The position numbers and the translations under genes are program-made. 64,000 nucleotides of DNA from Paramecium pentaurelia (taxonomy: Eukaryota; Ciliophora; Oligohymenophorea; Peniculida; Parameciidae). Numbering within the stretch: position 1 is the stretch's first letter; each line of letters starts with the position of its first letter. Positions 1-12,162 of the stretch are shown one piece after another. Location of the stretch: NCBI GenBank assembly GCA_905183005.1, contig CAJJDO010000133.1, positions 186,001 to 250,000 on the forward strand, written 5' to 3'. The notes under the pieces are model-generated. The model was given only the letters and a program-made list of their open reading frames with translations. It was not told the origin of the DNA and made no database searches.

Positions 1-221
1 CTGTTCAATAAACAATTGTTTGATTATAAATCTTAAATTAAAACGTTTCTTATATAATTAATTTAAAAAATTGAATAATAAATATAAGTATTTAACTTAA
101 GTAATTAGTTTAAAAACATCAATTAAAAAAATTAAAACTTACAATTATCTGTTTTAATCAAAAAAAATAAATTTTTATATTACCATTTATACACAAAATA
201 ATTATTTAACAAAAAATTGTG
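1..221. other. left-edge intergenic segment
   Basis: Very AT-rich sequence downstream of the leftmost gene. I see no supported reading frame and no C4A2/C3A3-type ciliate telomere repeat, so the window edge is not a chromosome end. Confidence 0.6.
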
Positions 222-3098
222 TCAAAGAAGGTTTTCAGTTTGTAAAACAATTTTTTTCATTAATTTAAAAACATCTTAATTTTCTATTTGACTTAGTAAT
301 CCTAAAACATAATTAGATCCTTTTAATTTGATTAATCTAATAAAATGTATTTCAACCCATAAAGGCATTGATTCTATTTTAGAGATTCCGCATTCTATAA
401 AATCTACCATTGTTTTTTAAATTCTATATATATATTTAAATCATTTACAATTAAATTAATTAAGGATGATCATCCTTATATATATGTAATAATGAATACG
501 AAATTTAAACAGAAATTACTCTTGTATTTATTTTTTCTAGTAGTTTTTATGCTAATTCAAACTATTTAAGTTTTGCAGCAATTTTACTACATTTATAGAG
601 AAATATTGATTCTTGTTTAGTAAATTAAAAATATGTTGATTTCTCATCATTATCTTAAAATGATAGTCCATATAAATTATAAATATCTTTAATATCTATT
701 TTTTTAGACAAATAATTTTTTTTCTTTACAGATTCTTTTAATTAGGATTTAAATATCTATGGTATTTTTGGCTTTGGTGTTTACTTTTCAGAACAATTAA
801 AAGATTATTATAAAGAGGATTAAAAACTTTTTGTTTTTTGATTGTTATTGTAAAATAAATCATCGAGAATATTTTAAGTCAAAGAAATTTTATCAACAAA
901 TTCTTAAAGTATTGGATTTAAAGTATCTTTTTTTCTTTTCATTAGATCTCCTATTTCATTTTATTTATCTTAAGGAGTATTTTAATCAAGATGATCAATC
1001 AATCCAGATATTTATACTTTAAGTTCTTTTCTACAACTTTATTCACTTAATGTTTCCATAGTTTTACTTTTTTACAAAAGTTCAATACCAAATTCTTTAC
1101 ATTAATTAACACAATCTCTTTCTGATTCAACACTCTCGAAAGCATTTTCTTAAATAACCTAATATGTTTTGCTAATTTATTTTTGCAAGAGCTATTGTGT
1201 AATTTTAGTATTTGATTTTTTCTATTTTGAATTTGGGGATTATAAGTTGGATTATGAGTATGTATTAGTAAAGTCATATGTTTTATTTAAATTTTATTTT
1301 AAAAATTCAGGTTCTGTTTCCTCATCTGAATCAATATCACCTAAAGTAATTGAAGATGTATTTATAGATTATCTCTATTATTATATGAATATAATTATTA
1401 CTTTTTGTAAATTATTTTATTTCTTATTTTTTAATTTAATTTCAAAGCAATATTTATCTATTTTATTATCAAAAAAAGAATAGGAACTATGAGGTGGGCT
1501 ATAGAAATATAGTTATAAATATTTTTGTAATTGTTTTTGGCCCACTTAAATGGAAAGCCTAATTATTTCTTTTTAAAATAATGAGAGTGCTTATTTATTT
1601 TCAAGTAATAAATTTTATGAAATGAAATCAATTGTTGATTTTTCAATTTTTTAGGCTTGATTAATTATCTATTTTTGGGCTTAAAGATACCAATTCTAAT
1701 ATATTAAAAAATTCAATACTTTTAAATCTTTTTTATCGAAAGCTCTTTGTCTCAAAAGCAATTATTCAAGTACAGGATGATTACTCAATTAAGAAAAACT
1801 CTCAATTTTATTTACTTAAATAGGATTAATTACTGCATAAACTTTATCTAAATCAGTAAGATTATTTATTGAATTATCTTGAGCCAACACCCGATAATTT
1901 TATATGTGAATCTCACGCCATTTACTTTTTCTTGCTTTATTTCCACTTAATCCTGCCGCTTTGTTGAGAAGGCTTAGACAAATTTGATAATTATTTTTCT
2001 TTCTAAATATCGAAGCCTACTATAAACTTATAATTTACCAAAGTAATCCAAATTGTTTAATTTTCATTGGAATTTATCAAAGTATCTTTTAACATTAAAA
2101 ATGCTTATTTATATCTACCCAATTTAATGAGAACCTTTCCAAATATATATTTAATTAAATTTAATTGTGGACAAATAGAAGATATTTGAACCAAACATGA
2201 TAGTGATTTTTCATAATTTCTAAATTTAATATCTTATTTACTTCAATTTATAGAACAATATACTTTTAATCAAATAAAATATGACACTATCTTCAATATT
2301 TTCTAATTCTTTTATTAAAATTGATAATTAATAAGATTTTTCTAAATACTATACTAATATTTCTAAAGGCCAACATAAATAAAATAAAACATCTTTGATA
2401 TCAGGAAAGTCTTTAATTGAACTAATTTTGTCAAGGTCCTAAAAAAGGCTAATATTTGTTGTTATTAGTTCTAAAAGTAATTATATCACTTCAGACAACT
2501 TATTATTGTTTTTTAAGTTTATATTATTAAAGAATCTACCAACGCTTGCCAGCTTAAATTCTTCATCAATTGCTCTTAATATACTACTTATATAAACACC
2601 TTGCCAATGCTACCTACTTGGCAATATGTATTGTTAATTCTCTTAAACACCAAATGATTTTGATTTATGTTGCCCTTCCGGAAACACTTGAATTTCACAC
2701 ACTATAAATGTTCTGCTAAAAATGTCATAACAAATGTATGTTAACTATCTAGATAATCTTCTTTACTTTTTAAATGCTCTGAATTTTAGAGAACAAGCTT
2801 TAATGCTCTTATTTTTCCTAATTTTAGAAAATAGTTTGAAGGTATGCAAAAACATCTGCTTAAGATTAAGGACATAACCCTTAAACAAAATGAAATGAGG
2901 ATTAGGTCTCAAAAGAAGATTTCATCAGGTGAGTTGGCTACTATTTAGTTACAATACAAACATCTGGCAGTCCCAACCCCTAAAGTTGATCTTATAATCT
3001 AAATTTTGATTACCTGAATTTTTTAATAAGTTATTTCTGACCCCATCTATATGATTATCCTTAAATTCAAATATATTTTTGATAGAGAGGAATTTCAT
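222..3098 (-). CDS. TPR protein resembling ChAPs (Chs5-Arf1-binding) cargo adaptors
   Basis: Five GT-AG introns (23, 22, 22, 25 and 25 nt) join six exons into 919 codons with no in-frame TGA, and the spliced length divides exactly by three. The start is the ATG at 3096-3098. The N-terminal part contains LGLPDVCIVTK and SSFHFVQG followed by an AYLQTIF helix, then an FVCEIQVFPEG stretch; the rest is helical with TPR-like pairs such as GKVLIKLGRYKQAFLMLKD. This order recalls the ChAPs family, which sorts cargo at the trans-Golgi network with Arf1. The coding call is strong. The family assignment is an inference from short motifs; any helical-repeat trafficking protein is the alternative. Its start lies about 170 bp from the tRNA gene. 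Confidence 0.7.
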
Positions 3099-3268
3099 AA
3101 ATAATTAAATAATTTATGATTCCTTAATTATTGTTCTATCATTTAAATGTTATACCTATATTAATATTTTAAAGATTCTCATATATTAATTGGATTTATC
3201 ATTTTACACTGATTAGATCTTTAATCCTTTAACCTTAAATTCAAAATTATGAAATGATAATCAAGACA

Positions 3269-3342
3269 GGTCTCGTAGCTCAGTTGGTTAGAGCGTCAGT
3301 CTAATAAGCTGACGGTCGAGGGTTCGATCCCCTCCGAGACCA
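3269..3342 (+). tRNA. tRNA-Ile (anticodon AAU)
   Basis: A complete 74-nt cloverleaf. The 7-bp acceptor stem GGTCTCG pairs perfectly with CGAGACC, followed by discriminator A. The D-arm contains AGCTCAGTTGGTTAGAGC. The anticodon stem encloses the loop CTAATAA, giving anticodon AAU, and the T-arm has GGTTCGATCC. No intron and no encoded CCA. In the genome, A34 would be expected to be modified to inosine to read AUU and AUC. Confidence 0.97.
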
Positions 3343-3349
3343 TTTTTTT
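3343..3349 (+). terminator. RNA polymerase III terminator
   Basis: A run of seven T immediately after the tRNA discriminator base is the standard Pol III stop signal. Confidence 0.85.
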
Positions 3350-4090
3350 ATGCTATAAAAAATTAATCTAATCTTTTAAAATAAGTATTCAAATTTTATA
3401 GAAACAAAAGGATAATAAAGATATGGTATATGATATAAAATTGATTACAATTATATATTTAAGTCAAATTTATTAGTATTATTATTATTATTAAAAAATG
3501 AAGTAGTTGATTAATATAATATATTTCAAATTCTAAACACTAACAATATCCTGAATATATTTTTTTTAATTAAAAAATTAAATAATCCAAAAGTTTAAAG
3601 ATTAATTTTCCAGAGTATATGAAAATTAATTATTATAGTTGTAGTTTTAATACTAGAAATATAATACCTTATAGATATATCTAATAAATTGAATGATTCT
3701 CATTCTAAAATTCATTTAATCAAGTAATTAATCTACTTATGTTTTTGGATCATTAGATTAAAATAACAAAAAGTCATATTAATAAGATTTTAAGTATCCA
3801 GTCTAGTCTAATTATATTTAATACAATCGAAGGTATTCATTATTATATTAAATATATATTCTCCAAAAATAGAAGATTTTGTTTAGTAAAAAATATTACA
3901 GAATGTATTAGAACATTTAAAGAGAACAATAATCCGTTATTTTGGATAATTAAAATAAAAATTTGACTAAAATAAAAAATTACTTAAACCATAACTATTG
4001 AAATCATAAAAGCTTTTTATAGATTATTTAAGGGGATTGATATTGGTTATATAATTTTGATGACTATGAATATTATTTATTAATAAAGTA
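3350..4090. other. intergenic, no gene seen
   Basis: AT-rich stretch with a short (ATT)n run near 3478-3493. Open frames here are short and show no recognisable protein. Confidence 0.5.
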
Positions 4091-4780
4091 TCAAATTTGA
4101 TAATAGATGTATAAGCTCAAAATTGCAAATATAACCAAAGATAGAATTAAGACTTTTCCTCCAAATCTAAATTCGCTACCTCTTGTTGCTCTATGAACAT
4201 TTCTACTATATTTAAAAATAATATCTGCATTCTTAGTCAATTCTTCAGTCTTTTTAACTAATACATCAAGTCTAACTTCTCTTTCTAATCAATATTTTTT
4301 AAGTATATATACCAATCATTTTACGTAGATTTTGAAATGCTGATTCATTTAAGTCTTCTACAGTTTCTTCAAGATTAGTCAATGCATCTTTTTGATCCAA
4401 TTAATTAAAACCTTTCATCATACGACATAATTAAGCTGAGAATTGACCATTATTAAAATCGGAATCTTTAATTTTAGAATCAAAATACTTTTAGAACAAT
4501 TTGAATATTCTTAATGAATAGCTTCAAGAAATGCAAAAGCTTTTTCTTTATTTTAACTATTATGGATCATACATAGAAATCGAAGATTGGAAATGCATGT
4601 AATACAAAAGACATATTCATTCTACGTTTTACCATCATATACTTTACTAAATATTTATTTTTACTAATTGGGCTTCACACTTTTGAGTACAATACGAGCC
4701 ATTTCAGTAAAATCACCTTCTAATTCTGTATATTCTGACAAGACTAGATTTCCTTTGGAAATTAAAGTATAAAGAATCAT
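4091..4780 (-). CDS. VAMP7-like R-SNARE with longin domain
   Basis: Removing introns of 23 and 28 nt gives 212 codons. Residues 1 to about 120 form a longin domain (starts MILYTLISKGNLVLSEYTE). A SNARE helix follows (KMIEREVRLDVLVKKTEEL), with the zero-layer arginine in the IER position, and the protein ends in one hydrophobic anchor (VLILSLVIFAILSLYIYY). This is the full longin-SNARE-TM order of VAMP7/Ykt6/Sec22 relatives; the C-terminal TM rather than a CAAX box argues against Ykt6. It should sit on endosomal or lysosomal vesicles and pair with Q-SNAREs. It is divergent from the kinase at 4868, with 87 bp between starts. An apparent frameshift near 4480 is resolved by the 23-nt intron. Confidence 0.9.
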
Positions 4781-4867
4781 ATAATTAATAATAAAAATAA
4801 AAAGAATGGGTAATTGTAATATTAATGAAAAAAAGGAAGATCTTATGGAAAATAATGGTATATAATA
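4781..4867. promoter_or_regulatory. short divergent promoter region
   Basis: Only 87 bp separate the start codons of the SNARE gene (minus) and the AGC kinase (plus), so both promoters must lie here or overlap the genes. No defined motif is recognisable. Confidence 0.4.
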
Positions 4868-6190
4868 ATGATAGATATTTAAGTTGTTTCTGTATAAAAC
4901 TTTTAATTTATTGATGCAATTGGAAGAGGTGGATTTGGAAAGGTATGGAAAGTTAGATAAAAGAAAAACAAGTAATTTTATGCTCTTAAGGTTATGTCTA
5001 AACCAAAGTAAGAAGTGATTAAAATATAGAATCATATAAAAGAAATCAGTATAGTCTGTAATGAATGAAAAGACTTTATTGAGTGGTTTGAAACATAAGT
5101 AAAAAATTGAAATTGAATTAAAGTTTTCTAATCAATATGTAATATTCTTTTCAAGATCGAGAATATTTATATTTAGTGATGGATTTGTTATCAGGAGGAG
5201 ATCTAAGATATCATATAGGGAGACATAGAAAATTTAATGAAGAATAAACAAGTAAATATATTATATCTAAACTAAGAGTTTTTTAGTGGATGTATCATAG
5301 TTGCATTGGATTACTTACATTAATAAGGAGTATTGCATAGAGATCTTAAACCAGAAAATTTAGTATTTGATAGTAATGGTAAGGTTAATTTATTTAATGA
5401 GACTAGGATATCTCAGATTAACTGATTTGGGGATAGCTAGGATATGGAAACCTGAGAATTCACAAGATACAAGTGGAACTCCTGGATATATGGCTCCAGA
5501 AGTTATGTGTAGTAAATCTAAATTTTCTAATAATAGGACATAATCATGGTGTAGCAGTAGATTATTTTGCACTTGGAGTGATAATATATGAATGCATGTT
5601 AGGAAGAAGACCATATTTAGGAAGAAGTAGATAAGAGATAAGAGAACAAATGTTAGCCAAATAAGTAGTTATTAAGAGATAAGAAATTCCACCAGGATGG
5701 AGTTTAGAGGCAGCAGATTTTACAAACAAAGTATTAATTTATAGATGATTATTTAGCTTTTATAAAGGAAGCCATAGAATCGATTGGGAAATAATGGTCC
5801 AGATGAAGTAAAGGAACATCCATGGTTCAAAGATTTTAGTTGGGAGAAGCTAATAGCCAAATAGATTATTGCTCCATTTATCCCTAATGTTTATTATTAA
5901 ATAAGAATATTAGGGTAATGAAGACAATTACTTACCATCTGATAGTAGACGAGATTCTGATGATTCGATTAATGAAGAATAATAAATAATGCTTAGAAGA
6001 AATTCAGTATAAAGTATCAATATTATGTTAAGTAGATTTATTTAATGGATATGATTTCGATAATACTCCTGTTAGTGTTCCAAGCAGTTAAATGGTTGTG
6101 TCGAGCACTTCTTCATCTCGAATCACTAAATAACCAACAACTACTAATACACCAAGATCAGCTAAGTTAGCATAAAAGCTAAAAAATTGA
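4868..6190 (+). CDS. AGC-type serine/threonine protein kinase
   Basis: Eight introns (22, 25, 25, 28, 25, 26, 25 and 19 nt) give 375 codons, divisible by three. The glycine loop is GRGGFGKVWKV and the ATP lysine lies in FYALKVM. The helix-C segment is SVMNEKTLLSGLKH. The catalytic loop is HRDLKPEN, the metal site is DLG instead of DFG, and the activation segment ends GTPGYMAPEV. Subdomain XI has RKPQNRLG and HPWFKDFSWEKL, typical of AGC/YANK-type kinases. A Ser/Thr-rich tail of about 80 residues follows. The ATG at 4868 is the only one in frame after an upstream TGA. The DLG change keeps the essential Asp, so activity is expected. Confidence 0.93.
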
Positions 6191-6293
6191 TTTACATTTT
6201 TGCCCTAATATTGTAATAAGTTAACAATATATATTAAAGGAAAAAGAATTTCTTTTTAATTTTTATTAATTTCAATCTATATAATTAAATTTA

Positions 6294-6649
6294 ATGGTAT
6301 CGTGTGCTTAATATTGCATGTTTATATCAGCTCCAGGATGCATCTTTATGACATATTTAGGATTAATGATAGCTATTGGATCTGAAACTGTGTATGTGGT
6401 ACCTCATAGTAGAATTGAAGGTGCATTTGCATTATTTATTACAGCAGTGGTATTATAATTAATTAAATAAAGCTTTATGCAATATTTTTTGCAATCAGCT
6501 ACAATAGTGAATATTCTCAAATCTAAAGATAATAGAATGTTGATGAATGGATTAATTCCTAATAAATCAGAGAAGCTGAATTGGAAATGTAAGATATTCC
6601 AAAGTTACCAAAATCATAATTGTCTGAAACAGTAGAATAACAATAATGA
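6294..6649 (+). CDS. small protein with two membrane segments
   Basis: One 23-nt intron gives 110 codons. The N-terminal half holds two hydrophobic segments (around residues 8-28, CMFISAPGCIFMTYLGLMIA, and 44-62, FALFITAVLYAIFFAI) joined by a short polar loop, followed by a charged, Gln-rich cytosolic-looking tail. The layout of two close TM helices resembles small RNase-kappa/V-ATPase-associated proteins, but conserved residues are too few to claim that. It lies between the AGC kinase and the CEP78-like gene. Confidence 0.7.
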
Positions 6650-6709
6650 TATAAATTACCTAGATGCTCATAAATATGCAATTATTATATAAAAATAAAA
6701 AGAAAAATG

Positions 6710-8301
6710 TCATTATTATTCTTCATCTGAAGATTATGATAGGTTATTATTACTATTCTAGTCTAAAATATTCATTAAATCATTTGCTCTATCTTCTCTT
6801 TCAAAAATTGCTCTTGTATAATCCTATACTATCAAAGTACTAGATAAATGTGCATTTAGATTATTTGTTACACTTCCTTAAACATCTAATCCATCCATCA
6901 TTCTAGTTAAATCATTCATCATATATTCTATTTTATTTACCATATCATCTTATTCAATCTCTTAAGGTGGAGGATTATGATTATTTTCTGAAAAATTCAA
7001 TTCATTTATAACTTATTATTATGATTATTATTACTATTATTATTCAGGTAATTATGATGATTTACTTTGAAGTTAAAATCTTAAAAATTGAACTTCTTAT
7101 TTCAATAATTGAATTATTTATTATTATTTTTTTGATTTTATTTATAAACGATTACAATCAGAACAACCAAAATCATTATTTTTAAATCCAGATTTAAATT
7201 TCAATTAATCTTATCTACCTGAATTTGACATTTGTTTAGTAAGATTATTAGGTTCAAATACACCAAAAGACATTACAGGACTTTCTTGATCTGAAATAAC
7301 AGATTATAAGTTTTAAGGTATAGCAGAAACATTAACTGAAATATTTTCATTATCATCATCCAATCTCTATTATTATATATCATTTTTTGTATTCTTATTC
7401 CTTATTAATTTTTTTAATACTTCTTTATAAAATTATTATGTAGATCCCAGATTTCTTCTTATATCTAAACTTGTAATTGTTTAATTTTTATCAAGTAATT
7501 ATATTAATATCTCAAAACCTTCTTTTTAAATTGCATTATACTTAAGATTTATTTATTTAATCCATCTATCTCTTTCCAAAAATGGTACAATATCTTTTAC
7601 AAATTAATCATTTAATTTATTATATGATAAATCCAATTCTTCTAATCCTATTTTAGAAATGTCTTCTTCAGGACATTCTCCTTTTATTCTGTATAAATAT
7701 TCTACATTGTCTCTTCGTTTACTATGTTCTTATATTAATTATCCCAACAAAACCCCAATTTGATGTGTTAAATAATTATGAGACAAATCAAGGATATGTA
7801 ATGATGAATTCTATATTAATGATGGTTATAATATGCTAAAATGATTCGAAGTCATTAAACATTATATTATACGTAATTCCTTTAAAGATTAAACAACTGC
7901 TATTCCTTAAGCAATTATCTACATATGTTCACTATTCATTCTGATATCTCGAATTACTAATGAGACTACATCTAAGCTCTTGGTAAAAAGCTTTGTTATT
8001 ACTCTTAAAATTTCAAGTAATTCCATTTTCTAATTATCAGTAGCCATTGATTTGTTCAATTTGAGGTTCTTTTAAATACTTTTTATAATTATCCTCTTAA
8101 ATTTACATTAAGGTAACAATAAAGAAAGAGGCTCAATATCTATTGAATTTTGATGTTTTTACCCTATTAACTGATTTGATCTAAAACTATAACAATTTCT
8201 GTCTCCTAAATCCCATTAAGTAAGCTTGATGAAAAAGGGACATCTAAATGTTTACAAATTTATTTATATAGATATGCATGGGATCTCTCTCTTTGTTTCA
8301 T
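6710..8301 (-). CDS. CEP78: CEP78-like leucine-rich-repeat basal body protein
   Basis: One 23-nt intron gives 522 codons. An N-terminal region (YLYKQICKHLDVPFSSSL) leads into ribonuclease-inhibitor-type LRRs (LHILDLSHNYL, LEELDLSYNKL, KQINLKYNAIQKEGF, ITSLDIRRN). Between repeats lies HSKRRDNVEYLYRIKGE, the position where vertebrate CEP78 has a conserved Arg-rich insert. A Gln-rich coiled coil and acidic tail finish the protein. Order and spacing match CEP78, a centriole/basal-body protein involved in ubiquitin-ligase control and cilium length. A ciliate with thousands of basal bodies fits. A generic LRR protein is the alternative. Confidence 0.82.
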
Positions 8302-9203
8302 TATATTTTAATTAAATTGGAAGTATGATAATTAATTATTATTTATTTTATGTTGTAAAGAGAGATACTAATGATATCTAATTTATGTTATTATAGAAAA
8401 GCCATTTGAATAAATAAATCAAAATCAAATTTTATCAGAATCATCATTAACCATTATGTAATATCAAATAGTAATCTATTAATAAATGTTGCACATTATT
8501 CCTATTCTCCTCATATCATTAAACTATAATCATCCTCAATAAAAACTTATCTAATAAAGTAGATTTATATAATATTTTATTAAGTAATCTCATATGTACA
8601 AGCTATTTATACTTTTTATCAGAATAGAATTCCATTCATCTACAAATCTAATTAGATTTTGTATTCATCCTAATTTTATTATAAGCATATCTCAAATTTG
8701 AAAGATCATACTGTAAAACTATTACAATTAGCATTCTAATTTCTCATATTTAATACTAATGATCAGAAGATTAAATTATTGAAAATAATAAAATGCAGAC
8801 AAAAATATTTTATTGAAAGAATTACTTTAGATTACAGTAATTTATAAAACATAAAGTTATGAAAATGAACCAATTACCAATCCCAAAGAGTTATATTAAA
8901 AATAAAATAATTAAGAAATTATTTAACCAGCCCTTATAAATGAACAGCGATTGAATAATCAGAAAATTAATTCCTATAACAAAAAATGATAATAGTTCTG
9001 AAACTCTTTAAAATGATGTATTATCAACTTAGACATAAATGCTTGTAAAATAAGCATAATTTAAAATTTATTAAAATTTTAAGTTTGAAGATAGATAAAT
9101 TTAATGTTGATTCATGAATCCGAATACATTTTTAAATAATAGAATTAATGATAATTTGATTCTTGAATTATATAATTATATAAATAATTTTAGAAATTAA
9201 CGA
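8302..9203. other. uncertain stretch before duplicated kinase
   Basis: No gene could be assembled. Short open pieces exist on both strands (for example a minus-strand piece reading NLRYAYNKIRMNTKSN around 8640-8740, and a plus-strand piece starting MNQLPIPK near 8864), but frames do not join through plausible introns. Part of it (from 8479) is repeated at 9635. Confidence 0.4.
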
Positions 9204-10789
9204 ATGGACTCTTTATCATAGTCCAAAAAATTTTCAGATTACTATAAAATTGATAAAAATAAAAGTTTTGGAAATGGACAATATGGAGAAGTTTATGCAT
9301 GTGAAAAGATAAATGATAATAATAATAATGAAAAGTATTGTGTTAAGATCATACCAATAATGTAAAAGGAAAATAATCGGGAATAGCTTATAAATGAAAC
9401 AATAAGAAATTATACTAAAAATAATCCTTAGTTTGTTAATATTGTTTAAACATTTGATACTTTTTAGGATAATTATTCTGTATATATAGTAATGGAATAA
9501 TGTGAAGAAGATTTATCTTCTGAATTTGAAAGAATGAATGAATAAAAAATTTGGTATACTGAATAATAAGTATTTGATATAATTAGGTAAATTATAACAG
9601 CTCTCAAAGAACTTTATAATTTAAAAATAATACNTTAATAAATGTTGCACATTATTCCTATTCTCCTCATATCATTAAACTATAATCATCCTCAATAAAA
9701 ACTTATCTAATAAAGTAGATTTATATAATATTTTATTAAGTAATCTCATATGTACAAGCTATTTATACTTTTTATCAGAATAGAATTCCATTCATCTACA
9801 AATCTAATTAGATTTTGTATTCATCCTAATTTTATTATAAGCATATCTCAAATTTGAAAGATCATACTGTAAAACTATTACAATTAGCATTCTAATTTCT
9901 CATATTTAATACTAATGATCAGAAGATTAAATTATTGAAAATAATAAAATGCAGACAAAAATATTTTATTGAAAGAATTACTTTAGATTACAGTAATTTA
10001 TAAAACATAAAGTTATGAAAATGAACCAATTACCAATCCCAAAGAGTTATATTAAAAATAAAATAATTAAGAAATTATTTAACCAGCCCTTATAAATGAA
10101 CAGCGATTGAATAATCAGAAAATTAATTCCTATAACAAAAAATGATAATAGTTCTGAAACTCTTTAAAATGATGTATTATCAACTTAGACATAAATGCTT
10201 GTAAAATAAGCATAATTTAAAATTTATTAAAATTTTAAGTTTGAAGATAGATAAATTTAATGTTGATTCATGAATCCGAATACATTTTTAAATAATAGAA
10301 TTAATGATAATTTGATTCTTGAATTATATAATTATATAAATAATTTTAGAAATTAACGAATGGACTCTTTATCATAGTCCAAAAAATTTTCAGATTACTA
10401 TAAAATTGATAAAAATAAAAGTTTTGGAAATGGACAATATGGAGAAGTTTATGCATGTGAAAAGATAAATGATAATAATAATAATGAAAAGTATTGTGTT
10501 AAGATCATACCAATAATGTAAAAGGAAAATAATCGGGAATAGCTTATAAATGAAACAATAAGAAATTATACTAAAAATAATCCTTAGTTTGTTAATATTG
10601 TTTAAACATTTGATACTTTTTAGGATAATTATTCTGTATATATAGTAATGGAATAATGTGAAGAAGATTTATCTTCTGAATTTGAAAGAATGAATGAATA
10701 AAAAATTTGGTATACTGAATAATAAGTATTTGATATAATTAGGTAAATTATAACAGCTCTCAAAGAACTTTATAATTTAAAAATAATAC
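8479..10789. repeat. exact direct duplication flanking one N
   Basis: Bases 8479-9633 (1,155 bp) recur at 9635-10789 and are separated by a single N at 9634. As far as read, the copies are identical, including intergenic positions. The first copy stops abruptly within a kinase codon series while the second runs on normally. This is the signature of two contig ends that overlap but were scaffolded with a nominal gap, not a biological tandem. Confidence 0.93.
9204..9633 (+). other. truncated duplicate of kinase 5' end
   Basis: Identical to the first 430 bases of the kinase gene at 10360. It ends at the N gap just before the catalytic-loop codons, so it encodes only the N-lobe. It should be treated as an assembly copy, not as a separate gene or pseudogene. 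Confidence 0.85.
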
Positions 10790-12007
10790 ATAGAGATATA
10801 AAACCTGAAAATATATTAATCAAAAACGAAAAGTTAGAAGGTACTGAGAAAAAGATATATAAAGTAAAAAATTATACTTACCTAAAAGATAGGAGATTTT
10901 GGAGTTGGAAAAATAATTTAAGATACTCTAAATAAATCTGTTCTAACAAAAACAGGTACTTTGATTTATGCTGCACCTCAAATGATATTTGATGAATCTT
11001 GTACAGAAAAATGTGATATATTTTCTTATGGGATACTATTTTACTAAATATGTTATAAAGGTCAGGAACCTTATGATTGTATTCCAAAAATTAATTTAAT
11101 TAAAAGTTTAAAATAACTGAAAGATTAACCATTTAAAACTCCACCACTTAATTTTAGTAGAGCAGATGTATTAAAGGATTTAATTGAAAAGATGATTGTC
11201 TATTAGGAGAATTAAAGAGCTTCATTTGAAGATATATTTAATCATCCAGTAATGAATGTAAAAGGAATAGAGGAAACTGATTTTATTCCTAAATTATAGA
11301 ATTCTGTTTCATAAGTTAGTGTAAACTTCAGAGAGAAAAAAAAACAAAAAACTTTGATTGATGATGTGTAAATATACTAGAAATTATTGGAAGTGTTATA
11401 TAATCGATTTAAGATCTGTGAATATGTTATTAAATAAATTAATAGCATAAAATAAAATTATGCATTATTATATATCATTCATTTGATAGCAAAATATTAA
11501 TTGGAATATGCACTTGCTATTGTCTATATAAGACCTTAAGATTTCCATCCATCAATTAAATAAGACAATGATATTTTAGATTTGGTATATAAATTGGATT
11601 AAGTTTAAAAGGGTCTTCAAAACTGTAATGAAGACATAATTAAGTAATATTAAAATTATTAAAAAGAGATTCAAAATACTTATCATAAATTTAATTTGCA
11701 ATTATCTCAATTTTTAGACACAATTTTAACACAAACTTTATAAAAAAATTTATAATTCTAAGGAGAAGTAAACGAGATTTTTCAAGATTCAAAATATCGA
11801 AAAATTGAAATACTCAAATTATATTATATATTAAGTCTTATAAAAAATTAGTAATCTGCAACTATGAGGAATGATATATAGGAACTTTTAAATTAAATAA
11901 TTAATTTTGAAACTCAGTATCCAATAAATCTATATAAAAGTAGCATTGATTTAAATGAAAAATTTCCCATACATATTATATAAAAATAAAAAAATGAATC
12001 TTTATGA
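10360..12007 (+). CDS. protein kinase with long C-terminal helical region
   Basis: One 25-nt intron gives 540 codons. The kinase domain has glycine loop GNGQYGEVYA, ATP lysine in YCVKII, hinge YIVMEQC, catalytic loop HRDIKPEN, metal site DFGVGK, and GTLIYAAPQM where most kinases have APE, so the conserved Glu is Gln. The N-lobe hinge and short activation segment recall ULK/NEK-like or ciliate-expanded kinases. Residues beyond about 300 are Gln-rich and helical with no recognised domain. The start is the ATG at 10360; 5' sequence is duplicated (see repeat). All catalytic residues are present, so activity is likely despite APQ. Confidence 0.88.
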
Positions 12008-12162
12008 TTATATAATAATATTAACTAAATTAAATTAAGTTTATAAAAAAAAGATATTATAGATAATAGTTATCTAATTCATTAAATATGAATTGTTTAT
12101 TTTGGATATTATATTATTAATCAATCAAAAAGAAAGGTATTTATAAATATTTTTTGTTATAA

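Noticed and set aside
2667..3017. 116-codon plus-strand frame (start MLPFRKHLNF)
   Set aside because: It lies antisense to exons of the ChAPs-like gene, which has five consistent introns and far better coding character.
4480..4530. Apparent frameshift in the VAMP7-like gene
   Set aside because: A 23-nt GT-AG intron restores the frame and gives an exact codon count.
9204..9633. Separate truncated kinase pseudogene
   Set aside because: It is base-for-base identical to the intact gene and abuts an N, so an assembly overlap explains it better.
8479..10789. Biological tandem duplication or mobile element
   Set aside because: No terminal repeats, no divergence between copies, and a single N at the junction.
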